Shown: positions 40,740-51,672, numbered from the stretch's first letter. The stretch: 64,000 nt of DNA from Hamiltosporidium tvaerminnensis (GCA_022605425.2 CM061252.1:372001-436000), one strand, 5' to 3'. Notes: a model not told the origin generated them from the sequence alone. Program-made: numbers and translations.

Positions 40740-42190
40740 ATAAACAATCTGAAGTATACAGAACCTACAGGTATCATCGTGTTCAAGATACCAGAAGCCT
40801 TGCTCATTAGAGACTGCATACTAATTCATTAGCCATGCAACTATAGTGTTTAAGCTCTTCTGACGTAAACCCTCTGGATTATCAAAATTTCAGACCACCG
40901 CTTCTTCCACATGTTCTTCTCGTGTTTATATTCGTGTAGTTATCACTGATCTCAATGTTTTTTGTAATAATTACGATAGCTTGGTCTAGGTTTAACTCCT
41001 TCATCGAGAAGTATTCTATATGATGCATATCTTCTAAAAAAAATTTGATAGATTTCGTATGTATAATACCACGGATGGTGAATAACGCGTTGATTTAAAA
41101 AGTTTAACCAGATCTTATAATAAGAAAAAAATGATATATAACCTGTCGTAATGAATACCCTGCGCATGATTTCAAGTATTTGCTATAAAATAAAATTTTA
41201 AATTTATAGTCTTTTTTTTACTAAGATATTACTCGGCTGCGGTAAAGAGCACACATGAAACCATTCCAAAGTATGCTCTTTTGCAATCAACCTCTATTTA
41301 TTGTTCATCAATAAAATGGTAAAGTTTTTTTGTATTATTATCTTAAATCTGGGTTTCTTTTCATCCGAATTAAAGCTTGGTTAGACAAAAGTCTTTTTTG
41401 TTTCAAAAAAAGGTAATGATCGGTTTTTTTGACGTTTTTAACGCACAGGCAAAAAATATCGTTAAAAACTAGCAAGAAGACTTTTATTTCAAGAGGGGAA
41501 TGTTGTGCTATATTGAGCGTGCGCTTAAGACGACTTACTTTCATTATGATCTTTTGAATGGTGGTTTATACTTATTTTTGAGCTGGTGTCTTGTCGGCAG
41601 AAGAAGCTTGTCAGTAAAGAACCGCCCTATCAGTTTATCCCTCTTCCGGAACTTTTTAACAAACTTTCCTTTCCGTATTAGTTTCAAAGTCAATAGAAAA
41701 TGCATCATTCGGTTTTTCCGGAGGAAACGCATAAAGCGACTTGGTTTCTCGTTGAACTTTCGAATTCAACTTTATGTTTTTTCGCAACAGTATTAGTTCA
41801 AACATCCGTAAAATATCTGTTTCAATTGGAAACTTTTTGAGTTTTTAGTATTCTCTTTGCCTTCTTGTGGCTTCTGGCAAAAACATAGCACGAATGTTTT
41901 TGCATTTTATACAGAACGAAAAAGGTACTCATTAGAACCTAATACTATACTTTTTATGCGATAATCAGGTTCACTTCTTGTATGCAAACTTTTTAATTTT
42001 TCCTGATATACCGCACTTTTTCTCTGCGCTCTTATATATTTTCAGAAGGCTACGAACAAGCTCAACTGAACTCTTCTGTGGATTTTTCGGGGTGCTGCGT
42101 TAGTTATTAAAAGAGTTCTTTAATTTCATTATGAGGTCCGGATAATATTTCTATAAAATCGCAAACACTTTTACAAGGAAAATTCATATT
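40740..42190 (-). pseudogene. large decayed gene relic, family unknown
   Basis: A ~1.45-kb island clearly richer in G and C than the desert. Minus-strand frames read as protein in turn: near its start MNFPCKSVCDFIEILSGP (ATG about 42,187) then NEIKELF; next SSVELVRSLLKIYKSAEKK; then LGSNEYLFRSV and FQLKQIFYGCLN; then KSLYAFPPEKPNDAFSIDFE; then HSPLEIKVFLLVFNDIF; and near the end RGFTSEELKHYSCMANELVC. Each is cut by stops and frame changes. The forward frame 41,500-41,796 is taken as antisense shadow. I do not recognise the family. The order of fragments fits one dead gene of 400-480 codons, but chance openness in GC-richer DNA cannot be excluded for each piece. Confidence 0.35.
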
Positions 42191-45090
42191 TTACTTATTT
42201 GCAGAAAGAAGCAAGTACGAGATTACATTACTTCTGACTAATACAACAATAGCGATAATAATAAAGTACAGGCTGTTGCGAAAATATCAACAAAAATGTA
42301 AGTATGAAGGACACTGTTTCCAATATATCTTCTTCTTTGCTTTTTTTGCATTTGTGCTTTTAAGGTAGTGTTTTTTATATTTTGAAAAAGCAAATTCGCA
42401 TTTTATTGTTAAGAAGTTATCATATAATATCTTTATAACAAATATTTTATGATTAATTGAAAAAGCGTTTTTTATTAATAATATTTCATAATGTTTGTTT
42501 TTTCATTTATTTAATAAAGATATGCAATGAATTTTGACTTTTATAAGTGTTATCTAATTATTTTATTATTGATCTTTTGATATAATAAATTAAATGTCCA
42601 ATAAAGATTCGCATTTTCTAAAGAATACATTTGTAGGCTTCTATAAAATATATTACATCCTACTTTAATATTTCAAATATTACATTGGTGTATCATATGT
42701 TTCTAATGTTTTTTCTATGTATTTCTTCTTATGATCCTTCCTTTTTCATAGATTATGCAGTTTAAAAAGAAATTTAATTTTTTTTTGAATTTTTATACGA
42801 GTTGCTTTTGCAATACTTAGTACTTAATCTCTTGCAAAAATGGATTCTATCTAAAATTTATACAGAAAAAAAAATAACTTTTCGGCCAATATTTAGCCAA
42901 AAAATTTACAAAGATTAACTTAATTAAAACTAAAATTTAATAAAAATATAGCTATTCCGATCCTTATAAGTTTTTAATAGCATCATGCTTTTTACTTCAA
43001 CCCGTGCATTCATTGAAACAATTTCACTCTAAAAAAACGAATTGTTTTAAAAAGAGTCATATTAAGCTGGTTTAGATCTTAGAATTATCACAAACTAGAT
43101 GGTTATTGGAACTACTCTTCAATAGATATATTTTACTAAATATTTTTTAAATCTACGAAATATAAATCTTTCTTTGTAATTATGAAATTTTTAATTCTTC
43201 TGATGACGATTCCTATCATTTTCTATCTTCATCGTCATTTTTTACAAAGTAGATAAACTGTAATGAATTTACTTCATGTTTTGAACGGTGCATTCAGATA
43301 GTCTAGGTCTTTACGCGCAAGCATTTTTATCGGTAAAGACTTTTATAAATCCATTGGGTTATAAAGCCCATGTTATATATTTGTTTCAGCTTATTACACT
43401 TTCTTGAAATTTATTACCTAAACGAAATGTTTCGATAGAAATATTAGCTGATTATTTGTTTGTTTCTCTGTAGTTTATTCATTGTGTGGTTATGATGAAG
43501 ATTTAGGCTATAAACTCTTTTAAATGTCTTTTGCGAGTTTATTCTATTTTTGGTTATCCTTTTCTTTTGAACTTGCGTATTTGAATTGCAATTATGTTCG
43601 TATTTAACTCAAATATTAAGATGTTTATATAATTTCTGAAAGTTTATTAAAATTACTTATTAATAAAGTGTTTTACCTTGGAAACGAATAATTATTTAAA
43701 TTAAATTATGAGATTAACTCTTCCGAATGTAAATCTTTTTAGCATTGCTAAATATCAAAGTATACTTTTTATACTGTAATCCATACCAGAAATTCGAAGC
43801 AATATTTGTTTTCATATGTGTAACTTTGGTGATCTACTCATTTTATCAAGATTTAAACTTTATTCCATGGTTTGAAATACCCATACTGGTTTTATTCACC
43901 AGAGAATGACAATCATGTTAGTTTTTCATATGCTCTATCATTGCCACATCTTTTCTTGATGAAAATCGTTAAATTTCCAGTTTCTGAAAAAACTCAACTC
44001 TGTATTTATTAGTTAGAATCACTTAATATCCGAAAATTATTTGCCTTTAAGATGTACTTCAAGCTTACAGATAAATTTTAATTGTTAAAAATGGGCATAT
44101 ATATAATCGAAATTATTGTTAGTAAATTTTGCCATAAAATTTTAAAAATCTTTCTGTTAATATTTTAGTATAACCGATCTTAGCTTAGGTTTATGTATGC
44201 CATCTTTGCGCGTCAATAATCTATTAGATCTTATATTGTTCCTTTGCTGTTTTATACCATATAGAAAATATAAACCGTTTTGGCTCTCTAATATTTTTAG
44301 AAGCAGTAACTATACTTTATTTTTTACATACTTTGTTAAAACCTAGATTTAATTAGTGCTCGATATTGCGAAGATGCTTATAATATAAATACATTGCTCC
44401 AAATAATTTTTTACACATTAGTTTAAAATACAAATATCATAGTCTAGTAGTAAATAAATTATTAGAAAATCAAGTTTTGGTCTTATAAAATCTAGATTTT
44501 ATGAAAAATATAAATATTTATAGAGATTTATGGTTTTTTTAATTAAACATTTTCTAACAGGTTATATCGCATGTATTCGTAATGTTAAACTGTGTTTTTA
44601 GACCGATTCTGTATTTTTGTTCAATGGCAAATGTTTTTCAGAGTCTTTAACCTGCGTTCGACTTAAGGGTGCAGGAATTCATTTTTTTGTTATTGCTAAA
44701 AAAAATATAATACTTAAACTAAACTGAAAATTCATATTTATAGTTACGGTGTAAATTTAAAAACCAATTTGTATTTGGAAGAGTATTTTTTATGAAAGGC
44801 ATCGATATTCAAATCATTGGTATAGAAAAAATTAGTCAATGTTTTTCTTCGCAAATGATTCATTCTATTACGAATTGGTACTGCTAGTTTTTATGAAGAT
44901 TTTTTATATTTTTGCATATGATGGTTCTAAATTCATTGATATCGCACTCATAAAAAATGCCGCTTTTAAAGTTATCTTTTTATCTAGATTCCTTGATTGT
45001 TTAGGTTTTTATTCTAAAAAAACCATAATATTAAAAACAGACGTGTTTCTACATTTTTCATAATTGAGGATTTCTCTCCTTGGATTGCAA

Positions 45091-45110
45091 TGTCTTGTCT
45101 TGTCTTGTCT
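45091..45110. repeat. pentanucleotide microsatellite
   Basis: Four tandem TGTCT units in AT-rich sequence. Confidence 0.9.
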
Positions 45111-45524
45111 TTTGTTCTATTATATTCTATAGGTGTAATTTTGGAAATACCTAGAAATATCGGGTTTTACATCGAAATAACTATAAAGATGTACATTAGA
45201 AAGTTCATATAGGTTTTTTGTGTATTTGAATAGCACATGATTTTAATATGCGATCTTAAACTTCCTATAATTTCAAATCCTGGGCTTTCAGAGAATTTTA
45301 TTATAAAATTTACAATCCTATACAAAATGACAGGAATATAACTTTCCATTGGATAAACGCTATTCCTGTTTTTTAGTAGATAAATGCACACAAAATCCAT
45401 CAATATTCCTTATGTACTTATAGTTTAAACCTTTTATCTAAAAAATTTGCGGAACGTATTTTATGAACCAAGCACCTAAATGAAGCTCTTCTATTTATGT
45501 TTCAATAAAATAGGCTGTTCTAAA

Positions 45525-45985
45525 CCTACCTTGAGCTTCTCAAGACTGGCGAATTTCCGCTTACTGATTACGAGCGGAATTTAATAGACATGTATCTAAT
45601 ATATATTAGATGCGTTTCAAGAGTCCGTCTAGGCTTTAAATGTCGTAAGAACTGATATAGCAGACTAATTAGATATACAGCTTTTGAAAAGAATTTTTTT
45701 TTGCCTTTCACATACCCCATGTCTTCTAACCTAAACAAACCGGGCTAGGGTATGTGCTTTTTTATTGCAATTATCTACGAATTCAATTGTAGTTTACGAT
45801 CTAGTATGATAAAAATTTACAAAATAACTTTTTAGAAAAAGTTTCGCCGTGATTTATTTTCTTCTCTCATACGATCTCTAGTGAACCGATCTACATCTTG
45901 AGTAGTTATCTCACCAAAAATATAAACGATTATTTCATAGATATGTTAAACTCATTATTATATGGTTTGATGTTGTGTTCCTTTT
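45525..45985 (-). repeat. 0.7-kb dispersed repeat, old copy E
   Basis: Strongly decayed copy recognisable against copy C: AGCTTCTCAAGACT, GTCTTCTAACC, the GGGCTAGGGTATGTGCTTTT block, ACTTTTTAGAAAAAGTTTC and CTCACCAAAAAT occur in the right order and orientation. The distal third is missing or unreadable. It lies ~70 bases beyond the stop of gene 3, as copies C and D do for genes 1 and 2. Confidence 0.7.
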
Positions 45986-46052
45986 TTGGAAAATCTAGTT
46001 TTAAAAAATTAATATTTTAACAAATAAATTACCATTAAAAGCTAAAAATAAA

Positions 46053-47989
46053 TCATTCTTTAATTGTCTCAAGTTCAATACTGGATATGTTTTTGTGTTT
46101 AAAGGCATCAGACGCAGTTTGTATTTTGACTAACTGGCACTTTATAAAGAAGTCTCGACATATTCCTATTTCTTCTTGATCAATTAAAAATATTTTACTT
46201 CTTTTATTCAGTTCTTTCAAGCATGTATCGAAAATTTCTTTAAGAAAATCTATAGAAATTTCAAGAGCTGGAATGATTAATTTACCCTTGAAATGCATTT
46301 TGTAATTGTATATTTTGTATGTGTCAGTTAAAAAGCTAACCCGAAAGACTTCTTTTGATATTTTTTCAATCTATTCCTTGGTATTATCCGAAATAGTTTG
46401 TGTTCCTTTCTAATGATTTCACTCAAATATGCTTGTTTTATTTTCCTCCATACCGGGTGCATAATTGGCTTGGAGTATTCCATGCTTGTCGTAAGAGGTG
46501 ACTAAAAGGAACTGGCCGCCAGGCTTGGGGTTAGAGGGTAGAGCTAACAACCTACCCTTTAAAACGAACATGTTACGAACCCAAACGTAATTAAACCCAA
46601 AAGACCGCCAAAACTTCTGGTAGTAGAAGACAAGTAAAATTATGCGCGAAAGAGATCGATGAGCTACATTACTGAGGGTTGCCAAGGCTCGTGCATGGCT
46701 ATAGCGCCGGGGATAAATAAATAAAATAGCTTGTTTGATGATTTAAACAAGTAATTAAAATATCCCAATAAGAATTCAGGGAAAAATTGCTTAAAATCAA
46801 ATAAACAAACATGAAAGACTTTTACATCAATATAAAATCGGCATCTTTTAGAAGGTTTCTTTTGATTCTATCGGAATAGTCATAATCGGAATAAGATATT
46901 CGCCTTGGAAGCCAATCAGAATTGTGAGTTATTATAAATTCTTCTTTAAGAATTAAGTAAAAAGAATAACTGGTTTGCTTCTTCTTTTCTTGAATTGATA
47001 CAAATTTCAGTGGTGTTTGTGCAACGGATAGAAAATAAAAGATGTAATTGAATCATATTCATTTAAAAGAAGAGTTAAAACATTATTTATATCAGCTTTA
47101 AAATTCATTTTGTCCCTTATCTTTTGTGATCTCTTATAAATGTGTTTTTTTATTTTTCAATGGTAATACATTCTTCCTTCGTTTTTTAAAAAAATCTAAA
47201 ATAATTGCCTTTCTGAGTTTTAAATATAATAACTGAAAAAATTTTAAAACAATTTTTCTACAAAATCAAATAAAAAACTTAGATTTTAGAACTTCATGTA
47301 TGGTTGAAATGATTTTCTCTTTTGTAATATCTCGACAGGCTTCGATCAGCTCGCGTCTGTTGTTACTTTTGAATTCAAAACCTTACTTATTAAACACGTT
47401 ATTCAAAACCATTACAAATGTCGATTCGAACGTATCTGCATCATTTTTATTTCTTTTAATAGCTTCAGAAATTTTCTTCAATAAAAAAGATTTCAATTTT
47501 TTTCTTATTAGCGAAATAAACGTGGGCATTGCTTTATTGAGAGATTCTTCTATTTTTTCTATTACTTATTCGATTAAATACTCGGTAGTGCTTTTATTTA
47601 TGTCTTAAATAAACACATCTATATTGAGAAAGTCAATCGCTTCGATAATAAATGCGTCTAAGTATCTAAATTCAGGTTTTTCATAATAAAATAAATTTCA
47701 AATGAATCTTGCATGGAATTTCTGTAACTAAAGCAGAATTTTTTTACTTTGTTGCGGCTTTAAACTCGGAATTGAAAGATTTTCACTGTGATCTGATATT
47801 TTTGTGCCCCATGTTGATACATTTAGCTCATTGATCTTTTTATTACCATTTATTTGCTGTTTTTCTTTGTTGCGTAAATATCTCTATCAATTAAATACAT
47901 TGAAACCCAGCCTAAATTCATATAAGAAATGCATTTCATGATTTCAATAAGCAAAGATGTTAAAGTAATAAATATAATGACGCCCTCAT
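46053..47989 (-). pseudogene. secreted family gene 3, heavily decayed
   Basis: Paralogue of genes 1, 2 and 4 with many stops and frameshifts and a SINE-like insertion (46,439-46,728). It starts at ATG 47,989 after the AAATTT motif. The signal-peptide region shifts frame within the first few codons and then reads VIIFITLTSLLIEI...KCISYMNLGWVSMY. The last 81 codons are open (SIDFLKEIF..., DQEEIGICRDFFIKC..., ending ETIKE) and stop at TGA. In the middle, sequence such as the block at 47,281-47,340 is closer to gene 4 than to genes 1 and 2, so genes 3 and 4 seem to form an older subgroup. No functional protein can be made. Confidence 0.85.
46439..46728 (+). mobile_element. SINE-like element, copy 3, inserted in gene 3
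   Basis: About 290-bp copy, the longest of the five: TACCGGGTGCATAATTGGCT, GCTTGTCGTAAGAGGTGACT, AGAGCTAACAACCTACCC, GCCAAGGCTCGTGCATGGCT, then ATAGCGCC and a GATAAATAAATAAAA tail. It is flanked by the octamer GCTTGTTT on both sides (46,431-46,438 and 46,729-46,736), which is the best target-site duplication in the window. It lies within the C-terminal coding part of gene 3, opposite in strand, so the insertion broke or further broke that gene. Confidence 0.9.
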
Positions 47990-48512
47990 ATAAATTTTTC
48001 TTTCGAAACATATTCATATATTTTTTTAAAAAATAATTTTTTATTTAGGCAATCCAACCGTTTTTGAATTTTAATTTAAACAAACACTTTTAAATTTACG
48101 ATTAATTATATCATCGCACAGTTTTTTTATTATATTTAAATGTAGACCTAAAAATGAAATGTCGTTTATATCTATATGAGAACCCAAAAGTGGAAATTTT
48201 GATAGCTACATTTGTTAAATCATGTGTTTATACTGTCGATACCTTTTATATGTGATTAAGAACTGGGTTTCGGCAGATCTGTTGTCTTATATGTTTTAAT
48301 TTGCAAAATTTTTCATAATTAATTTGCCAGTAGAGTATTTGTTCTGAAAAAATTATTCATTATCTTAATATTCTTACCGAAGTTTGTACGTGTTAAATTA
48401 TTTTAATGAACAAAAAATAGTCCGTTATTCTGATGTTTCTCGTCTGTATTGTACTTGAAACCTTAAAATTCAAGGCAAATTTTTCATACCGAGATAAAGA
48501 TTGGCTTTATTA

Positions 48513-49231
48513 AAAGAATCACATCTTTTTAAAGGCAATGGCAAGTGCTATATTTGTTTTTATGACATTAACGCAGTTCTAGGTTTAACATAAATGACTG
48601 CTACCCCAAAACTCCATCAGTAACCCCTGCGATACATACGTCCCAAAGCCTTTCATGTAAAAGGTGTGAAGAACCTAATTAATAGGCGAGGCAGTTGCCC
48701 AGAGTTCGTTAATGTCCGTTGCATGGAGTGTGATCGAAGGCCGAAGCCCTCCCTGGGCTTCCCCGAGACTATGCAGCATTCCCACTTACTCTACACTTTC
48801 TGAACCCAATAAACTTCTAGCTAAGAAATATTCAAGAGACTTACATGGGGTACATCTAGACAGTGCAATGTCCTACCAACAGGTATAACCTGCATCTTAG
48901 TTCTCCCGGCTTTTAATATGTTTTATTTTTATATCTCCCAGGCGCTAAGTCTTCTAACCCGAGTGAGCAAGGCTGGGTTTCCATGCTTTTACATGGCGAT
49001 TGCCTACCTTTTTAGATGTGTTCTGCAATCTAGTTACGTAAAAAACTATAAATAAATTTGTGGATAAACTTTCGTTATTTCTTATGCCTTTCCTTCTTAT
49101 AACAACTCCCATGGAACAACCGAAGATGTAGTGTGGTTGTAATCCCACCAAAAATCCAAACAATGACCTCACACCAGTTTCAGACACTCATTGCCAAGCA
49201 GAAGGTTTTTATTGTGGTAATCCTTCCTCCG
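48513..49231 (-). repeat. 0.7-kb dispersed repeat, copy D
   Basis: Complete copy ~185 bases beyond the stop of gene 2, same strand. It keeps the short frame best (48,954-49,187, up to 77 codons, ending KAWKPSLAHSG like copy C) and the UUCG hairpin, and differs from C through much of its length although the flanks of C and D are near-identical. Confidence 0.92.
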
Positions 49232-49416
49232 CATCAAATTTAGAAAAGGGATTAATTTTTTATATTTGTTCTGTCTATTTTGATTCAAATTATATTTGAC
49301 TAACTTATAAGAGAATGGTCATAAAGACCAAATCATCTAAAAGTATAATTTTTATACTGTGAAAATAGTAAATAAAATTGTTTATAACTAATATTTTAAT
49401 GAAATTTAGAAACCAA

Positions 49417-51066
49417 CTACTCTTTAATAGTTGTAACCTCAATGCTTAATAGGTTTTCATGGTTAAAAATATCGGTTATGCTTTTTATTTTAAATAAAAT
49501 GCATTTCAAAAAGAAGTCACGACATTTCTCCATTTCTTCTTCATCAATCAAGAATATTTTAGTTTTTCCTTTCAGATCTTTCAAAAATTTGGAATATATT
49601 TCTTGGAAAGAATCTAACGAAATATCAAAGGCGTAAATGTTCAATTTACATTCGAAAAACTTTGATTTCAGATAAACCTTGTATATCTCGTGCAAAAAAC
49701 CCACCCGAATATTTCCGTAAGAAGATGTTTTTTTGATTATTTCCTTTGTATTATCCGAAATAGATTCATATTCTTTTCTAATGATTTCACATAAATTATA
49801 TTTATTCTCAGAAATTATTAACTGTTCAGAATAATTCAATAAAAACTCGGGCAAAAAAGGCTTCAAATCGATAAAAGAAATATGAACTACTTGACTTTCA
49901 TTAAATATACCCGCATAATCTATAAAATTACTTTTAATTTTTTCGGAAAACCCTATGCCGAAATATAATATGCTTTCTGAAAACAAAAATACCGGTTGAA
50001 ACATTTTTAATTCATCCGAAAGAATCGTAGAGAAAAGCAAAGTGTGGGTTGACTTTCCTTTTTCTAAACATGTACGAATTTCTGCTGTTCTTGAGCAAAA
50101 TGAGGAAAATATTTGGATATACTGTGAAGATGCATCTTCGTTAGAAAATGGTACAAAAATATTATCAAGATTATCATTATATTCCAATTCTTGTTTCATA
50201 GATTGTAATCTTTTATAAACATTGTTTTTTTCTTTCTCTTCTGCTATGCATTCATTCTTTGTTTTTCCAAAAAATTTAAAGTAAAAGTCTTTCTTGGATT
50301 TTATATATAAAAGCCGATAGAATTTAGGAATAAAAATTTCCCCACAATCTAATAAAAAAAACTTAGATTTTATAACTTGAAGTATATTTATAACAATTAC
50401 CTCTTTTGTATTTTTTTCAACTGCTTTAGCTAATTCCTCCTTATTATCAGCTTTAAATTTAACACATAACTCGTTCATTTCTTGAGCCAGAACCTTGTAA
50501 CCATCATTCAAAATCATAGAATTGTTGTCGTCACATTGTTTAGCTTTAAAAAATTTATTTTCTAATAAACATTTCAACTTTTCAATTACTAGCGAGCTAA
50601 ACTTAGAAATTACTTTATCGACAAATTCGCCTTTTTTTATCTCTTCCTTTAATAAATACTCTTTGGTTTGTTTATTGACATCTTCAATAAACTCATCTGC
50701 ATTGAGAAAATCAATTGTATCAAATATGGATTCTTTAACAAGTCTAAATCCGGGTTCGAAAATAAAATAAAAATCAAAAAAATCTTGCATAGAATTCGTA
50801 GTAATAAAACGAAAATTTTTAGTTTTCGGTTGCCTGGATGGGTTTACGGGAATACTACCAATAAACATTCTATTCAAAGCTTTACTCACAGAATTTTTAT
50901 AATCTTCTTCCCATTCCTTCGTTAGTTCACTTCCTTTCTTCATCGCTCCGTAAACAATTCGACCCATCAGATGCATCGTAATCCAACTGACATTAATATT
51001 CGAAATACAATTTGTATACGATATCATCAAAGATAGTAAACCTATTATGAACAATGTTCCCCTCAT
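49417..51066 (-). CDS. secreted family protein, intact member (gene 2)
   Basis: The only intact protein-coding gene of the window, 549 residues, function unknown. It opens with a signal peptide (MRGTLFIIGLLSLMISYTNC, likely cut after Cys20 or Ser22) and has no later membrane segment, so it should be secreted. An N-terminal module (to ~290) contains SMQDFFDFYFIFEPGFRLV (about 92-110) and FFGKTKNECIAEEKEKNN; a charged linker (~293-300) follows; the C-terminal module has SFIDLKPFLPEFLLNYSEQ and EEEMEKCRDFFLKC, ending TIKE and a TAG stop. It is rich in Lys, Glu, Ile and Phe and probably helical, with a few conserved Cys. The start is fixed by the signal peptide and by conservation in genes 1, 3 and 4. 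Three broken paralogues lie nearby on the same strand. A host-exposed or secreted role is inference. Confidence 0.92.
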   Translation of the reverse strand: MRGTLFIIGLLSLMISYTNCISNINVSWITMHLMGRIVYGAMKKGSELTKEWEEDYKNSVSKALNRMFIGSIPVNPSRQPKTKNFRFITTNSMQDFFDFYFIFEPGFRLVKESIFDTIDFLNADEFIEDVNKQTKEYLLKEEIKKGEFVDKVISKFSSLVIEKLKCLLENKFFKAKQCDDNNSMILNDGYKVLAQEMNELCVKFKADNKEELAKAVEKNTKEVIVINILQVIKSKFFLLDCGEIFIPKFYRLLYIKSKKDFYFKFFGKTKNECIAEEKEKNNVYKRLQSMKQELEYNDNLDNIFVPFSNEDASSQYIQIFSSFCSRTAEIRTCLEKGKSTHTLLFSTILSDELKMFQPVFLFSESILYFGIGFSEKIKSNFIDYAGIFNESQVVHISFIDLKPFLPEFLLNYSEQLIISENKYNLCEIIRKEYESISDNTKEIIKKTSSYGNIRVGFLHEIYKVYLKSKFFECKLNIYAFDISLDSFQEIYSKFLKDLKGKTKIFLIDEEEMEKCRDFFLKCILFKIKSITDIFNHENLLSIEVTTIKE

Positions 51067-51110
51067 ATAAATTTTCTATTGAAAAAATATTTATATAGTT
51101 TTATTTTTAA
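51067..51110 (-). promoter_or_regulatory. start-proximal promoter of gene 2
   Basis: AAATTT (51,069-51,074) sits two bases before the ATG, and TATATAAATA (51,088-51,097) about 22-31 bases before it. Both are conserved in position before genes 1 and 4, and AAATTT also before gene 3. A very short leader is implied. Confidence 0.55.
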
Positions 51111-51310
51111 AATAATTTTCCATTTTAGTAAATAAAATGTCACTAAATTTTAATTTAGATGAAATATTTTCAACTTTTTTTCGATCATTGATAGATTAAA
51201 TTTTTTTATTATATTTAGATGTAAACCAAAACGAAATGTCATTTATATCAATTTACAACATCAAGAGTGAGATATATATGATCGGATATGGTAAATTATA
51301 TGTTGATACT
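51111..51310 (-). promoter_or_regulatory. conserved upstream region of family genes
   Basis: Upstream DNA shared with gene 4 (58,670-58,830) and, more weakly, gene 3 (48,030-48,210): TTTTCCATTTTAGTAAA, TAAATTTTAATTTA, TCGATCATTGATA, and the TTTTATTATATTTAGATGTA and AATGTCATTTATAT blocks. It is either an upstream control region or simply the older duplication unit; gene 1 lacks it. Confidence 0.5.
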
Positions 51311-51411
51311 TTTGACATATTTTAGATTAGCTTTTACCTTCCGAGTGTTGCTGTGATAATAAAAGAAAGTAGATTCATTTATATAGCAGAAATAAAATAA
51401 ATAAACATACA

Positions 51412-51672
51412 TTAGTTCATTAATTCAATTAGTATGTATTTATTTTTTCGAATGCGTTTGAAAATTAATATTTTTTTGATTTTGTTTCTGTTATAAAAGA
51501 AAAAATCCGAAGAGATTTCCACGAATGAACTGGCTATATATGGTTGTGATTTGAAAACACGTTTTAACCAATCTATTCTACACAAGCAGCGTTTACTCTT
51601 GTACGTTTTATTGTCTTTCCAAAAGTTAGTCGTAAAGAAGCTTACACTTTTAAATGGATTATCTTTTGGCAT
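51412..51672 (-). CDS. hypothetical 86-residue protein
   Basis: ATG-started frame (MPKDNPFKSVSFFTTNFW...) ending ...KKILIFKRIRKNKYILIELMN. It is basic, with two Cys (KRCLCRIDW) and no signal peptide or membrane segment. It is divergent from the secreted family and lies 345 bases upstream of gene 2 on the same strand. There is no AAATTT motif at the start. No homology is recognised. It may be a small gene or the tail of a relic. Confidence 0.25.
   Translation of the reverse strand: MPKDNPFKSVSFFTTNFWKDNKTYKSKRCLCRIDWLKRVFKSQPYIASSFVEISSDFFFYNRNKIKKILIFKRIRKNKYILIELMN

Larger units (their letters stand above)
36530..45520. other. AT-rich gene desert with one large relic
   Basis: About 9 kb with no intact gene. 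The first 3 kb are extremely AT-rich. A GC-richer island at 40.74-42.19 kb is listed as a relic, and a weaker one at 43.70-44.0 kb (minus strand, NQYGYFKPWNKV, VDHQSYTYENKYCFEF between stops) may be another. The short frames at 44,839-45,063 and 45,167-45,403 are not supported as genes. Confidence 0.5.
48513..51128 (-). repeat. segmental duplication, unit 2 (repeat D + gene 2)
   Basis: Partner of 33,918-36,520. Gene, 3' spacer and repeat are in the same order and orientation as in unit 1. The near-identical 3' spacer (49,232-49,416 versus 34,631-34,814) shows that the repeat was already in place before the duplication. Confidence 0.88.

Noticed and set aside
41500-41796. Forward 98-codon ORF as a gene.
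   Set aside because: It overlaps minus-strand protein-like frames of the larger relic, is rich in Arg/Phe/Leu as expected of an antisense shadow, and has no start context.
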